From Staphylococcus edaphicus (lineage in GTDB: Bacteria > Bacillota > Bacilli > Staphylococcales > Staphylococcaceae): 64,000 bases of DNA. The position numbers and the translations under genes are program-made. Every line of letters starts with the position of its first letter. The stretch's first letter is position 1. Positions 1 to 8,870 of the stretch are shown here, piece by piece. The DNA lies in assembly GCF_002614725.1 (NCBI RefSeq), contig NZ_MRZN01000003.1:1-64000 (forward strand), written 5' to 3'. The notes under the pieces were generated by a model. That model had not been told where the DNA came from and did no database searches. It worked only from the letters and a program-made list of their open reading frames with translations.

Positions 1-194
1 AATATTTTTACTAAAATAACAGGATCTATAGATGGTCTACCATTATCAAGGCAATATTTGTCTTCGACAAGTTCATACACAAAATTTAAATCTAATATCG
101 TATCGACTTTACGTAATAAATGATTATCAGGGACTAATTCAGAGATAGAAATCATTTCATATTGATCTCTTTTATCAATTGATTTATTCAACAT
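1..194 (-). mobile_element. IS1182-family transposase, N-terminal part (runs off left edge)
   Basis: An open frame on the minus strand starts with ATG at 194 and stays open to the window edge, giving about 64 residues. It begins MLNKSIDKRDQYEMISISEL and continues with a VPDNHLLRKVD stretch and a DNGRPSIDPV stretch. These are typical of the N-terminus of IS1182/IS1272-type transposases of staphylococci. The catalytic DDE domain would lie to the left of the window, so I cannot tell whether the element is intact. The repeat and hairpin at 251-410 lie just outside the start of this gene and may form or flank the element end. Confidence 0.82.
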
Positions 195-250
195 AATAAA
201 CACCACCACTGTTTAATTTACATATATTATAATATTTTTTGTGTAATATT

Positions 251-378
251 GGCAGTGATTTATGCCGACTCCTGCGGGAATAGCACTAGCCGAAGACTAC
301 AGGCTAAGGCAGTGCCCGCGGAAAGCGTGCATAAAAAAACTGCCAACAAAGTCGTAGACTTTGTCGACAGTCTGAAGC
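251..378. repeat. Imperfect hairpin repeat, copy A
   Basis: This stretch folds on itself. GGCAG...TATGC at 251-265 pairs with GCAT...CTGCC at 330-344. Inside, CGGG..AGC..GCC pairs imperfectly with GGC..GCAGTGCCCG. A second small hairpin, CAAAGTC-GTA-GACTTTG, follows at 347-363. GC content is visibly above the surroundings. I recognise the core (CTAGCCGAAGACTACAGGCT) as a dispersed non-coding repeat of staphylococcal genomes. It may be the terminal region of the adjacent IS or a MITE-like unit. A decayed copy in reverse orientation lies at 60592-60673. Confidence 0.7.
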
Positions 379-410
379 GGCTTGTGATACGTAATCACAA
401 GCCGCTTTTT
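375..410 (+). terminator. Strong hairpin terminator between the repeat and glycerate kinase gene
   Basis: A perfect 14-bp stem (375-388 with 394-407, loop ACGTA) is followed by Ts on the plus strand. The minus-strand side has only AAAAATTAAA-complement sequence upstream of it, so it reads best as a plus-strand terminator. It sits 11 bases beyond the stop codon of the glycerate kinase gene and could also stop that transcript. Confidence 0.75.
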
Positions 411-420
411 AATTTATTCT

Positions 421-1545
421 TTATTTATCTATAGTGAATTGCGTCTTTAATAATTTAATTGCTTGTACTGTATAATGCCTGATTTGTATTCCCATTTTAA
501 AATCAGTAAAGCTTTCAGGCATTTCAATAAATGTATTAAACATAGATGTAACACCCATAGACTCAAATAAATCAAATTTATCAGGCGTTGCACAAATAGC
601 AATCGATGGTTTGTCATATTTAGTAGCTAATTCAGCAAGGCGGACAGTTGTCGTTTCTAAAATTTGGTCTTCTTCATTTACACCTTCTCCAAAAATAATT
701 AGGTCGGCCTGTTTAATTAGTGCATCTAAATGTGTGATTTGATCAACTAACGCATGGCTTGTCATGATTTCTGCATCGTAAAGTGCATGAAGCACAGCAG
801 CAATACCACCTCCAGCACCGCCCCTTTGAATAGGTCCAAGTGCAAGTTTTAATTCGCTTTTGAAAATTTCACTTAAATACCAAATCAAATTATCAATTTC
901 CGCTGCCTTTGCTCTATCTAAACCATATGTTTCATACGTTTGCATAATTTCACTATGCTTTCCATATAATTTACTATCAAAATCAGACATAACTTGAAAG
1001 CGGACATTTTTTAATTTTGAATTTATGGCTGTTGTATCTATTTTACGAATATACTTCAACATACGACTACCTTGTCGCATATCCACCTCTTGTGCCTCAT
1101 CGTCATAAAATTTTACGCCAAGCGCTTGTAACATTCCTGCACCACCATCAAAACTTGCAATGCCACCTAGTGAAATTACAATATGGTCCGCATCATTTTC
1201 AAGTGCATCAGCAATCATTTCTCCCATACCATAACTTGTGCGTTCATTTATCGGCCGTTGACCACTTAAAAATAAATTACCCTCTATTACAGTCATCCCA
1301 CTGTCTGTAATGCCATATATAGCTTCTACTTCATTCATATCTGCATCATGGGTAGGCACTCTATATTTAGTACCGGATTGCCATAAAAAGACAGAGTCCA
1401 TCAATTCATGACGCCCATTAAACAACGGTACCTGAACGATATCTGCTTTTTCAATTTGGCTTGCCACCGCTTCTTCCACATAACGGTTGGCTTGATAACT
1501 AGAAATAATTCCATTAAATTCATCCATCGCCACTAACACTTTCAT
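421..1545 (-). CDS. glxK: Glycerate kinase (GlxK/GarK family)
   Basis: Predicted to phosphorylate D-glycerate with ATP and feed it into glycolysis. The 374 residues match the usual length of the family. The opening MKVLVAMDEFNG resembles the family's MKIVIAPDSFKG start. A glycine-rich stretch with ISLGGIASFDGGAGMLQALG (about 124-143) and QRGGAGGGIAA (about 241-251) matches the conserved family motifs. The family signature usually reads IGGSATNDGGAG; here IASFDGGAG replaces it, so the canonical Ser-Ala-Thr-Asn is altered and substrate use may differ. GAGGTG lies 6 bases before the ATG. It appears monocistronic, next to the IS end. Confidence 0.85.
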   Translation of the reverse strand: MKVLVAMDEFNGIISSYQANRYVEEAVASQIEKADIVQVPLFNGRHELMDSVFLWQSGTKYRVPTHDADMNEVEAIYGITDSGMTVIEGNLFLSGQRPINERTSYGMGEMIADALENDADHIVISLGGIASFDGGAGMLQALGVKFYDDEAQEVDMRQGSRMLKYIRKIDTTAINSKLKNVRFQVMSDFDSKLYGKHSEIMQTYETYGLDRAKAAEIDNLIWYLSEIFKSELKLALGPIQRGGAGGGIAAVLHALYDAEIMTSHALVDQITHLDALIKQADLIIFGEGVNEEDQILETTTVRLAELATKYDKPSIAICATPDKFDLFESMGVTSMFNTFIEMPESFTDFKMGIQIRHYTVQAIKLLKTQFTIDK

Positions 1546-1749
1546 ATTTTCACCTCAAATAGTTTTATTCATTGATTTTTGTATAATAAAACATAAACTC
1601 ATATCATTTACTATGTAACATCCTACTATTTAGTTGAACACAATTCTAACTATACATAGTCACATATGTTTATTTCCAATAAAATAGTAGTCTATATTTC
1701 ATATTCAACTATTTATTATACATGTCGGATAAACATTTTTCACACTATA

Positions 1750-1803
1750 AGAAACGCTTGCTAATCACTTTCATATAGATAAGCGTTTAACAAGCGTGTT
1801 TCA
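1750..1803 (-). terminator. Possible terminator hairpin downstream of the bacilliredoxin gene
   Basis: GAAACGCTTG at 1750 pairs imperfectly with CAAGCGTGTTTC at 1791-1802, and an inner AAGCGTTT can pair with AAACGCTT. The T-tract on the minus strand is weak, so this is only a candidate. Confidence 0.35.
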
Positions 1804-1821
1804 TGTGTATTTGATTATGTT

Positions 1822-2142
1822 TTATTCTTCTGCATTTGCTAAAGTAGTAACGTTAATGTCATTGTGGCTTGCATTCCAAATCGCCTGTCCCTTTACAAAA
1901 TAAAATGCTTGCGGCGATTCATGCTTCACATCCGTTTTTTCTTCTATATAATTCGATAATTCTCGTTCTTGCTGTACAATTAAATAATAACCATCCATAT
2001 CTCGTTCATATAAAAATTTATTAAATTGATCCATTGCATTTGCTGAAGTTGGACACGTTTCACTGTGTTTCAACACAAATACATAATTATTTTCTTTTAC
2101 AATTTGCTCAAACTGGTCAATCGAACTCAGCTTTATAGCCAT
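1822..2142 (-). CDS. ytxJ: Monothiol bacilliredoxin BrxC/YtxJ-like protein
   Basis: Matches the YtxJ (DUF2847) family, a thioredoxin-fold protein of the bacillithiol system that removes bacillithiol from proteins in Firmicutes. The redox motif SETCPTSANA lies at about residues 26-35, with one cysteine as in the family (usually TCPIS). The protein has 106 residues, as expected. I place the start at the ATG at 2142 because GAGGTG lies 6 bases before it. A longer reading from a GTG at 2151 would place the start inside the Shine-Dalgarno sequence. It stands alone between two other minus-strand genes. Confidence 0.85.
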   Translation of the reverse strand: MAIKLSSIDQFEQIVKENNYVFVLKHSETCPTSANAMDQFNKFLYERDMDGYYLIVQQERELSNYIEEKTDVKHESPQAFYFVKGQAIWNASHNDINVTTLANAEE

Positions 2143-2295
2143 TCTATTCACCTCTAAAAATATTTAACACACCCATATTATTTCAAAAGTGTGAAATCTC
2201 CACGATATACTCATATCATTGTTTCCAATTATACACAATACTCTTTTTATTGTTAACCGTTTATTTAAAATTTTATAACAATACAAAATTCATCA

Positions 2296-3189
2296 TTAGT
2301 GATAATCTTCTTTTATGTTGTTATATTGTTTATCAAAAACAGCATCATATTTTTCTAAATCTTTACTCGCTTTAGGCAATTTTTCACGATTTATTTTCGA
2401 TAAATCTTTGCTAATATCAATTGTTTCTATGCGTGTTTCATAATAATTTTGTAAACTATAATACATTTCAATCGCATTTTTTCGTGCACTATTGACATAA
2501 CTATTCGTGATTTCAGCTTTGTTTAAATCTTTAATTTGCTTAGTAATTAAAGGCATTATTTCTTTTTCAATAGATTGTTTAACTTTAATTGAATCCGTTG
2601 AATCTGCTTCTTTTTCTGCCGTATGCCTTATTTCTTTGTTGTTTTGTTCTAATTTATGTTTAAAATTGTTCACATCAGTGGTAGCACCTACATCATTTGC
2701 ACTTTGCATATGTGCTTCAACTTGAGATCTACTTTTTTCAAATAACTTCGTATATTCTAAAATATCTTCATTTGCTTTAATCGCTTGATTGCATAAATCG
2801 ATAAATAATTTCAAATCGTTAATTGCTGCCTTCTTATCTTTCACTGACGCTAAGTAGGTAGATTTTAAATCTTTAGTTTCTTTAGATTCTGCCGGTAATT
2901 TTTTAGCTGCTGTTTCATATGCCTCTAATTTAGGAATTAATTTACTGTTAATGTTATTTTGTAAATCATTGAAGGCTTTCTTGTTCTTATCGGTCATATC
3001 TGCATTACTTAAATCATCTAACCGCTTCAACGATATATCATCCATGACATGTTTAAGCTCTTTTTCCTTATTTTTCACATCATTCAGCGAACTATCAAAA
3101 TCTTTGAACTCGTTAGATCCTTCATTACCACAAGCGCTAAGTGAAATTACAAAGCCAAACAATAAAACAATGCAAAGTAATTTTTTCAT
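2296..3189 (-). CDS. EMYY-motif lipoprotein
   Basis: A cell-surface lipoprotein of unknown function. The signal peptide MKKLLCIVLLFGFVISLSAC ends in the lipobox LSAC, so the mature protein would start at Cys20 and be lipid-anchored outside the membrane. The rest is highly charged and helical with many Lys, Glu and Asn, and is probably coiled coil. Near the C-terminus it carries the EMYY tetrapeptide (KNAIEMYYSL) that names this staphylococcal family. The start at 3189 is preceded by AAGGAGTG. The longer start at 3207 would translate through that ribosome site. 297 residues. Confidence 0.85.
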   Translation of the reverse strand: MKKLLCIVLLFGFVISLSACGNEGSNEFKDFDSSLNDVKNKEKELKHVMDDISLKRLDDLSNADMTDKNKKAFNDLQNNINSKLIPKLEAYETAAKKLPAESKETKDLKSTYLASVKDKKAAINDLKLFIDLCNQAIKANEDILEYTKLFEKSRSQVEAHMQSANDVGATTDVNNFKHKLEQNNKEIRHTAEKEADSTDSIKVKQSIEKEIMPLITKQIKDLNKAEITNSYVNSARKNAIEMYYSLQNYYETRIETIDISKDLSKINREKLPKASKDLEKYDAVFDKQYNNIKEDYH

Positions 3190-3316
3190 TTCTGCACTCC
3201 TTATCATTCAGTATTATACAGAAACTTATTTAACTTGAAAATGATATATGATATATTGTTTCAGAATTTACAGTTTAACAGTTATATCAAAACAAAGAAA
3301 GGTGTGGACAACCTAC

Positions 3317-3835
3317 ATGTATTCAGACATCCAATCTTATATAACTGAAGACAATAAAAATTATTTTGCACAAAAATATCAAATTTTAGAAAAAATGCTT
3401 ATTAATCTACTCGATACACCTGTTAAAACCACACTACATATTGGTGGTACATCACATTTCAACTATGCCACCGAACCTATATTAGATGTATTAGTAGGTG
3501 TCGACAATTTACATGATATTACCACTTTAGATGAAAAACGGTTAAATTATGAGGGCTTTTATCGATTGCACCATCCGTATAAGAAAAAGGTTATCATGGC
3601 GCAATTTAACAATTTAATAGATTTAAAACAAATTGCACGTTTGCATATTGTTCAGAAGGATTCTAGTCTTTATCGAGACTATGTCCAATCAAACCAGATA
3701 CTTACTAATGATAAACAAACTGCTAAACAATTTGGTGCTAATAAATTAATTCTAGCAAATAAAGTTAAATCTATTCGTACATATGAAAATCAAAAACAAT
3801 ATTTATTTCATGAATTAACCCAGACAATCATTTAA
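3317..3835 (+). CDS. GrpB-like nucleotidyltransferase-fold protein
   Basis: Resembles the GrpB/UPF0157 family, a nucleotidyltransferase-fold group of unsettled function. The family hallmark IGSTSVPGLAAKPIIDI is represented by HIGGTSHFNYATEPILDVLV (about residues 33-52): GGTS replaces GSTS, and the second aspartate is kept. About 172 residues from the ATG at 3317. A GTG at 3302 is in frame and nearer the AAAGAAAGG sequence, so the start is uncertain by five codons. It faces away from the lipoprotein gene and precedes murB by 164 bases. Confidence 0.7.
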   Translation: MYSDIQSYITEDNKNYFAQKYQILEKMLINLLDTPVKTTLHIGGTSHFNYATEPILDVLVGVDNLHDITTLDEKRLNYEGFYRLHHPYKKKVIMAQFNNLIDLKQIARLHIVQKDSSLYRDYVQSNQILTNDKQTAKQFGANKLILANKVKSIRTYENQKQYLFHELTQTII

Positions 3836-3999
3836 TCTAATAAAATAATTTGTAACAAATAATGCTATGCTGAGTATATTGAAGTTATGAATTCAATGAA
3901 TGACGCATAAATTAAAATTAATTATCATAGTATTTAGCAAAGACTAGCAATCATTGGTATAATAAATAAATGAATTCAACAGGAAAGGATGTTCTATAG

Positions 4000-4923
4000 T
4001 TGCATAAAGACGACATCTTAAAAGAATTAAAAGCGATTATTCCAGAAGAAATTATTAAAATTGATGAACCACTTAAAAAATATACATATACTCAAACCGG
4101 TGGGAAAGCAGATTACTATCTCTCTCCAACTCAAAATGAACACGTCCAAGCCATCGTTCATTACGCGTATGTTCATGACATCCCTGTGACCTATTTAGGT
4201 AATGGCTCGAATATTATCATCCGTGAGGGCGGCATTCGAGGTATTGTGATTAGCCTACTGTCACTTGATTATATTGATGTATCTGATGATGCCATTATTT
4301 CTGGAAGTGGTGCTGCAATCATCGATGTTTCACGTACTGCAAGAGATCATGGCTTAACTGGCCTTGAATTTGCCTGTGGTATCCCTGGTTCTATCGGGGG
4401 CGCCGTATTTATGAATGCTGGCGCCTATGGAGGCGAAGTGAAAGACTGTATTGATTACTCCCTTTGTGTGAATGATAAGGGGGAATTAATCACATTAACA
4501 AATAAAGAACTTGAATTAGATTACCGTAATAGTATTGTTCAAAAAGAGCACCTCGTTGTATTAGAAGCTGCCTTTACTTTGGCGCCTGGTAACCAGAATG
4601 AAATCCAAGCATCAATGGATGATTTAACAGAGAGAAGAGAATCAAAACAACCTCTAGAATACCCTTCATGTGGTAGCGTATTCCAACGCCCACCGGGCCA
4701 CTTTGCAGGCAAATTGATTCAAGATTCTAATTTACAAGGTCATCGAATTGGCGGTGTAGAAGTTTCGACAAAACACGCTGGTTTCATGGTTAACGTAGAT
4801 AAGGGCACTGCAACTGATTATGAAGATTTAATTCATTATGTTCAAAAAGTCGTAAAAGAAAAATTTGATGTTGAACTCCATCCTGAAGTACGAATTATCG
4901 GAGAACATCCTCTCGATGATTAA
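4000..4923 (+). CDS. murB: UDP-N-acetylenolpyruvoylglucosamine reductase MurB
   Basis: Reduces UDP-GlcNAc-enolpyruvate to UDP-MurNAc with NADPH and FAD in the cytoplasm, the second committed step of peptidoglycan synthesis. The FAD-binding motif LGNGSNIII is at about 66-74, and [23 protein letters not shown] follows at about 124-146. The catalytic serine loop [10 protein letters not shown] and the C-terminal HPEVRIIGE complete the type IIb pattern. The 307 residues closely resemble S. aureus MurB. The start is TTG at 4000, with AGGAAAGGATG upstream; I see no better ATG. The CHY zinc-finger gene follows 14 bases later, probably in one transcript. Confidence 0.96.
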   Translation: MHKDDILKELKAIIPEEIIKIDEPLKKYTYTQTGGKADYYLSPTQNEHVQAIVHYAYVHDIPVTYLGNGSNIIIREGGIRGIVISLLSLDYIDVSDDAIISGSGAAIIDVSRTARDHGLTGLEFACGIPGSIGGAVFMNAGAYGGEVKDCIDYSLCVNDKGELITLTNKELELDYRNSIVQKEHLVVLEAAFTLAPGNQNEIQASMDDLTERRESKQPLEYPSCGSVFQRPPGHFAGKLIQDSNLQGHRIGGVEVSTKHAGFMVNVDKGTATDYEDLIHYVQKVVKEKFDVELHPEVRIIGEHPLDD

Positions 4924-4937
4924 TAGGAGATATCATT

Positions 4938-5252
4938 ATGGTAAATGTATATGGATCCACAGTAGATAATGAGGCACGTTGTACGCATTATCAAACACCT
5001 TTAGATATTATTGCCATTAAGTTTAAATGCTGTAATAAATATTACCCATGTTATAAATGTCACAATGAGCATGAATCGCATGCCATTCAGCGCTGGCATG
5101 CGAATGAATTTCATGAAAAAGCAATTTTGTGTGGTGTTTGTAAGCATGAAATGACTATCAATGATTATATGATGACAGAAGCTTGTCCTAAATGTGATGC
5201 TCATTTTAATAATCGTTGTAAGTATCATTATCATTTATACTTTGAGATTTAA
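4938..5252 (+). CDS. CHY-type zinc-finger protein
   Basis: A 104-residue protein rich in Cys and His: RCTHY, KCCNKYYPCYKCHNEHE, CGVCKHEM, CPKCDAHFNNRCKYHYHLY. The order of CxH and CxxC pairs fits the CHY zinc-finger domain, which binds three zinc ions. The function in bacteria is not known; eukaryotic relatives are ubiquitin ligases such as PIRH2. AGGAGAT precedes the ATG. It lies directly behind murB and ahead of a bidirectional terminator, so it is probably co-transcribed with murB. Confidence 0.85.
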   Translation: MVNVYGSTVDNEARCTHYQTPLDIIAIKFKCCNKYYPCYKCHNEHESHAIQRWHANEFHEKAILCGVCKHEMTINDYMMTEACPKCDAHFNNRCKYHYHLYFEI

Positions 5253-5355
5253 ATCATGGCATTAAAGACCTAATATTTTGATAATAAGGAATCCGAATTT
5301 TAAACAACACAGGTTGATTTGAGTGCTTATGCATTGCAATGCTTTACTACCTAAA

Positions 5356-5401
5356 GCAAAAAGCGTCTGGAACATAGATTTTTGTTCCAGACGCTTTTTG
5401 C
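5356..5401. terminator. Bidirectional terminator, 19-bp perfect stem
   Basis: 5356-5374 pairs perfectly with 5383-5401. A-tract and T-tract on either side allow termination both for the CHY gene and for the convergent PH-domain gene. The GCGTCTGGAA core recurs in the hairpin at 5899-5924. Confidence 0.93.
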
Positions 5402-5433
5402 TGTTTATTTGGTCAATTACATTTCACAGTGAC

Positions 5434-5760
5434 TTATTGATCGATTTTATCGCTAACATATTGAACAAAAGTTTCTACGTCACCTTTTTGAATATTCTTC
5501 ATTGGCATAGGTCCAATATTAAAAGTGAAATTGATTTTTTCTCCGTCGTATTCGATTTTCTCAACTTCATTATATGCAATGCTTCTATAATAGAACTCAC
5601 CATTCATATCAACATTGAGAATAATTCTCTCATTGGTAGCTATAAATGCACCTTCAAATTCCGTAGAACCTTGCACCGAATATTCTATCGTTCCTAAAAC
5701 AGTTGGTCCTTTTTTTTCAGTTGGAAATAAATCATTTGGATTTACATTATCTAATATCAT
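5434..5760 (-). CDS. Small PH-like domain protein
   Basis: About 108 residues without signal peptide or membrane segment. The pattern LGTIEYSVQGSTEFEGAFIATNERIILN resembles bacterial PH-like domains of the YokE/YvbH kind (bPH), where a beta-barrel contains the ATNERII-type strand. The role is unknown. I choose the ATG at 5760, with AGGGGGA about nine bases upstream. An extension to 5829 would add a stretch without family character. It faces the murB/CHY pair across the terminator. Confidence 0.65.
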   Translation of the reverse strand: MILDNVNPNDLFPTEKKGPTVLGTIEYSVQGSTEFEGAFIATNERIILNVDMNGEFYYRSIAYNEVEKIEYDGEKINFTFNIGPMPMKNIQKGDVETFVQYVSDKIDQ

Positions 5761-5898
5761 GTATCTTCGTCCCCCTACAATTACTATAAACTTTCTATTT
5801 ATATACTCGCTTAAAGTATGATGATACATGTATTATAACATTACTCCGATGCTGATGAATAATTTAACGTTTTGACTCATTCACATATCTATAAAGAG

Positions 5899-5924
5899 GG
5901 CGTCTGGAATAAATTCCAGACGCC
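5899..5924. terminator. Hairpin downstream of sstD
   Basis: A perfect 12-bp stem GGCGTCTGGAAT/ATTCCAGACGCC with a two-base loop lies 33 bases after the sstD stop. The following minus-strand sequence is CTCTTTATAG, a weak T-tract. Probable terminator of the sst operon. Confidence 0.75.
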
Positions 5925-5957
5925 AAATGATTCTATATCCCCACACCTTGAGTGTTT

Positions 5958-7004
5958 TTATTTTTCCATCGCTTTGTCAACTTCGTCTATTTGTTTTATT
6001 GCTGTCGTTGTTGATCCACTAGCAAAATACCAAAGTTTTGGATCTAATTCATAAACTTTATTATCTTTAATAGCTTTAACATCTTTAATAACATCATTTC
6101 CTAACGCTTTTTTAGCTGTTGCGTCGCCACTTACTGCTTGACCACGATCCATTGCAAAGATAATACTTGGATCTTTCTCAGCAATGTATTCATTTGTAAC
6201 ATTTTGACCATGTTGGCTATCTTTTATATTTTCATCTGCAGGTGTGAAGCCCATTGTATCAAAAATCAATGAACCGAAACGTTCACCAGCACCAAATGTT
6301 GATAACTCACCCTCGTTAACTAATAAGAATAATGCTTTATCATTTTTTAAGTCTTTTGTTTTTTCTTTCATACTCGCAATTTTATCATCTAGTTTTTTGT
6401 TTAAATCTTTGACTTTATCTTCTTTGTCATAGATCTGTCCTAAGTTATCTGCATTTTTCTTCATAGATTTCAATTCATCTTTATTATCAGTACCTACATA
6501 GACAACTTTTGCATCAGGTGCTGCTTTTTTAAATTCATCTAGATTTTTTTGGTTTGCTGTACGACCAGATATGTAAATCACGTCTGGTTTAGCTTCTGCA
6601 ATCTTATCAAAATTAACTTCTTTCAGATTACCAGTATTTAAATACTTGTCATCTTTGAAGTCGCTTAAAAAATCTGGTAATGACTTATTACCTTCTCCTT
6701 TTGGAAGGGCTTTGACTTTATCTTCTAGACCAAGTTCTTTCATTGTATCTAGTGCGCCATAATCTAAAACAACTGCTTTTTCCGGATTTTTAGGGACCTC
6801 TACTGTTTCTTTAACAGTTTTTGCATCGCTACCATCACGTTTTTCTCCATTTGCTTTATAATTATTTTCAATTTTCACTGTTTCATTTGAATCTTTATTC
6901 TTTGAATCAGTATCTGAAGATTTTTTATCTTCTGATCCACCATTACTACATGCTACTAATAAAAACATTAATCCAACTACTAATAATAATCCTAACTTTT
7001 TCAT
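5958..7004 (-). CDS. sstD: Iron-siderophore (catechol) binding lipoprotein SstD
   Basis: Substrate-binding lipoprotein of an iron ABC importer; in S. aureus SstD binds catechol siderophores and catecholamine-iron. The signal peptide MKKLGLLLVVGLMFLLVAC ends in the lipobox LVAC. A Ser/Asp/Lys-rich linker follows, then a periplasmic-binding-type fold with VVLDYGALDT, DVIYISGRTANQ and the HGQNVTNEY region. 348 residues, nearly identical in layout to S. aureus SstD. It is the last gene of sstABCD, 109 bases after sstC. AGGAGG-like sequence precedes the ATG. Confidence 0.93.
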   Translation of the reverse strand: MKKLGLLLVVGLMFLLVACSNGGSEDKKSSDTDSKNKDSNETVKIENNYKANGEKRDGSDAKTVKETVEVPKNPEKAVVLDYGALDTMKELGLEDKVKALPKGEGNKSLPDFLSDFKDDKYLNTGNLKEVNFDKIAEAKPDVIYISGRTANQKNLDEFKKAAPDAKVVYVGTDNKDELKSMKKNADNLGQIYDKEDKVKDLNKKLDDKIASMKEKTKDLKNDKALFLLVNEGELSTFGAGERFGSLIFDTMGFTPADENIKDSQHGQNVTNEYIAEKDPSIIFAMDRGQAVSGDATAKKALGNDVIKDVKAIKDNKVYELDPKLWYFASGSTTTAIKQIDEVDKAMEK

Positions 7005-7113
7005 GTACTTAACTCCTCCTGAATTTCTTAATGATGTACTACCTTTTATGTCCCTGTAAGTTTAACAACGTTACTGTTGCATCACTCCCTTCAAGATTAA
7101 CAATTCATTCGTC

Positions 7114-7914
7114 TTACATAGAATGTGCCAATACTGATTCTGGTACTTCAGTCGCTTCATCATAATAAATGCAAATACGTTGTCCACGAATTTCTTCAAT
7201 TTTGACATCCATATCATATAATTCTTTTAAAGTATCTGTTTGTATCACTGCGTTCTTCGTACTTGCTTTAACAAGCTTGCCGTCTTTTAATGCGATAATA
7301 TCATCCGAATAACAAGACGCGAAATTGATATCATGAATCACAACAACAATGGTCTTGTTTAATTCTTGGGCTAACCTTCTCAATGTTTGCATAATTTGAA
7401 CTGAATGTTTCATGTCTAAATTATTTAGAGGTTCATCAAGTAAAATATAATCCGTATCTTGTGCAATCGTCATTGCTACATAAGCTCGTTGACGTTGCCC
7501 GCCCGAAAGTGTTTTTAAATATCTATCTCTAATCTCATTTAAATGTAGCAAATCGAGTGCATATTCAACTTGGTCTCTATCTTCTTGTTTTAAACGACCT
7601 TTCGAATGTGGAAAACGACCAAAATTCACTAACTCTTCGACCGTTATATTTAACTCTGTATGATTAGATTGTTTTAAAATAGATAGTTTTTTAGCCAAAT
7701 CATTACTTTTATAATCCGTAATAGATTGTCCCTCTATGTCAATAGTGCCTTTTTCAAAATCTATTAATCGAGTGATAGCAGATAATAATGTACTCTTACC
7801 TGCACCATTTGGACCTATCATTGAAGTAAGACGACCTTTGTGTATGTCTACGTTAATGTCTTGCAAAATCGCTTTGTCTTGAATCGTTTTATTAAGCCCT
7901 TGTACTCGTATCAA
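7114..7914 (-). CDS. sstC: Iron-siderophore ABC transporter ATPase SstC
   Basis: ATP-hydrolysing subunit on the inner face of the membrane. Walker A GPNGAGKST is at about 34-42, the signature LSGGQRQR at about 136-143, and Walker B YILLDEP at about 155-161, followed by an H-loop VVIHDINFA. 266 residues, FepC/FecE type. The start overlaps the sstB stop by four bases (ATGA arrangement), showing translational coupling within sstABCD. Confidence 0.94.
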   Translation of the reverse strand: MIRVQGLNKTIQDKAILQDINVDIHKGRLTSMIGPNGAGKSTLLSAITRLIDFEKGTIDIEGQSITDYKSNDLAKKLSILKQSNHTELNITVEELVNFGRFPHSKGRLKQEDRDQVEYALDLLHLNEIRDRYLKTLSGGQRQRAYVAMTIAQDTDYILLDEPLNNLDMKHSVQIMQTLRRLAQELNKTIVVVIHDINFASCYSDDIIALKDGKLVKASTKNAVIQTDTLKELYDMDVKIEEIRGQRICIYYDEATEVPESVLAHSM

Positions 7915-8870
7915 TTCGCATGTCTCCTTTTAAGTAATAAATAAATGAAGTAACTACCACCTACAAGATCAATGATGATGCTAACTTGTGTTGTCGCTTC
8001 AAAGAAATTTTCTACAATTGCTTGTGCTAAGAATAAACTAAGCCAACTAATACAAATCGTTGCAGGCAAAATATATTTGTGTTGATATGTTTTCATTAAT
8101 TCATGCGCTAAGTTTACTGTCAATAATCCTAAGAATGTGATTGGCCCCACTAGTGCAGTTGAGATAGACACCAAAATAGCCACTAGAATTAATAAGATAC
8201 GTGTTAGCATTTGATAAGATATACCTAAATTAATCGCTTGATCACGGCCTAAGAGTAAAACATCTAAATATGGTATTAAGTAAATGGTGATTAATATTAA
8301 AACAATCAGTATGATACCGCATAACGCAACCAATTTACTATTAGATGCATCAAAGTTTGCAAACATCGCACTTTGTACGGCTAAAAAATCTTCAGGATTT
8401 ATGATTAACTCTAAAAATCCTGTGATACTTCTAAAGAATGTCCCTAAAATAATGCCCACTAGTAAAATAAAATAGACTGAGACATTGCCAATTCTAAAAA
8501 TACCTTGAAATAATAGAAGCGAAAAGCCAATCATAGTTATGAGTGATATAAAGAAACTCATGTACAAATTTGTAACAAATACCGATTGCACGCCAAATAT
8601 AAAGACGATCAATACCTTTACAAACATGTATACTGCATCTAATCCCATAATTGACGGTGTCAACAACCTGTTTGTAGTAATAGCTTGGAAGATAACTACA
8701 GATGCGGCAATGGCACCACCTACTAAAACCATCAAAATAAGTTTGCGCAATCTACTTGTAAATTGATATTGGAAAATTGCGAAATCAATGCCTATGAGCA
8801 AATAAAGTATTGCTATAATTACTGTTGCTACAATTAATATAAATAATTTAGATTTAGCACTAATTTGCAT
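7911..8870 (-). CDS. sstB: Iron-siderophore ABC transporter permease SstB
   Basis: FecCD-type permease of 319 residues with about nine or ten hydrophobic segments. Family landmarks include VLLLGRDQAINLGI, the coupling region to the ATPase, and GPITFLGLLTVNLAHEL near the C-terminus. It pairs with SstA to form the membrane channel. It overlaps sstA by eleven bases and sstC by four. Confidence 0.93.
   Translation of the reverse strand: MQISAKSKLFILIVATVIIAILYLLIGIDFAIFQYQFTSRLRKLILMVLVGGAIAASVVIFQAITTNRLLTPSIMGLDAVYMFVKVLIVFIFGVQSVFVTNLYMSFFISLITMIGFSLLLFQGIFRIGNVSVYFILLVGIILGTFFRSITGFLELIINPEDFLAVQSAMFANFDASNSKLVALCGIILIVLILITIYLIPYLDVLLLGRDQAINLGISYQMLTRILLILVAILVSISTALVGPITFLGLLTVNLAHELMKTYQHKYILPATICISWLSLFLAQAIVENFFEATTQVSIIIDLVGGSYFIYLLLKRRHAN

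Noticed and set aside
249-434. 61-codon frame on the plus strand inside the hairpin repeat
   Set aside because: It reads through the structured repeat and terminator and has no ribosome site or protein character.
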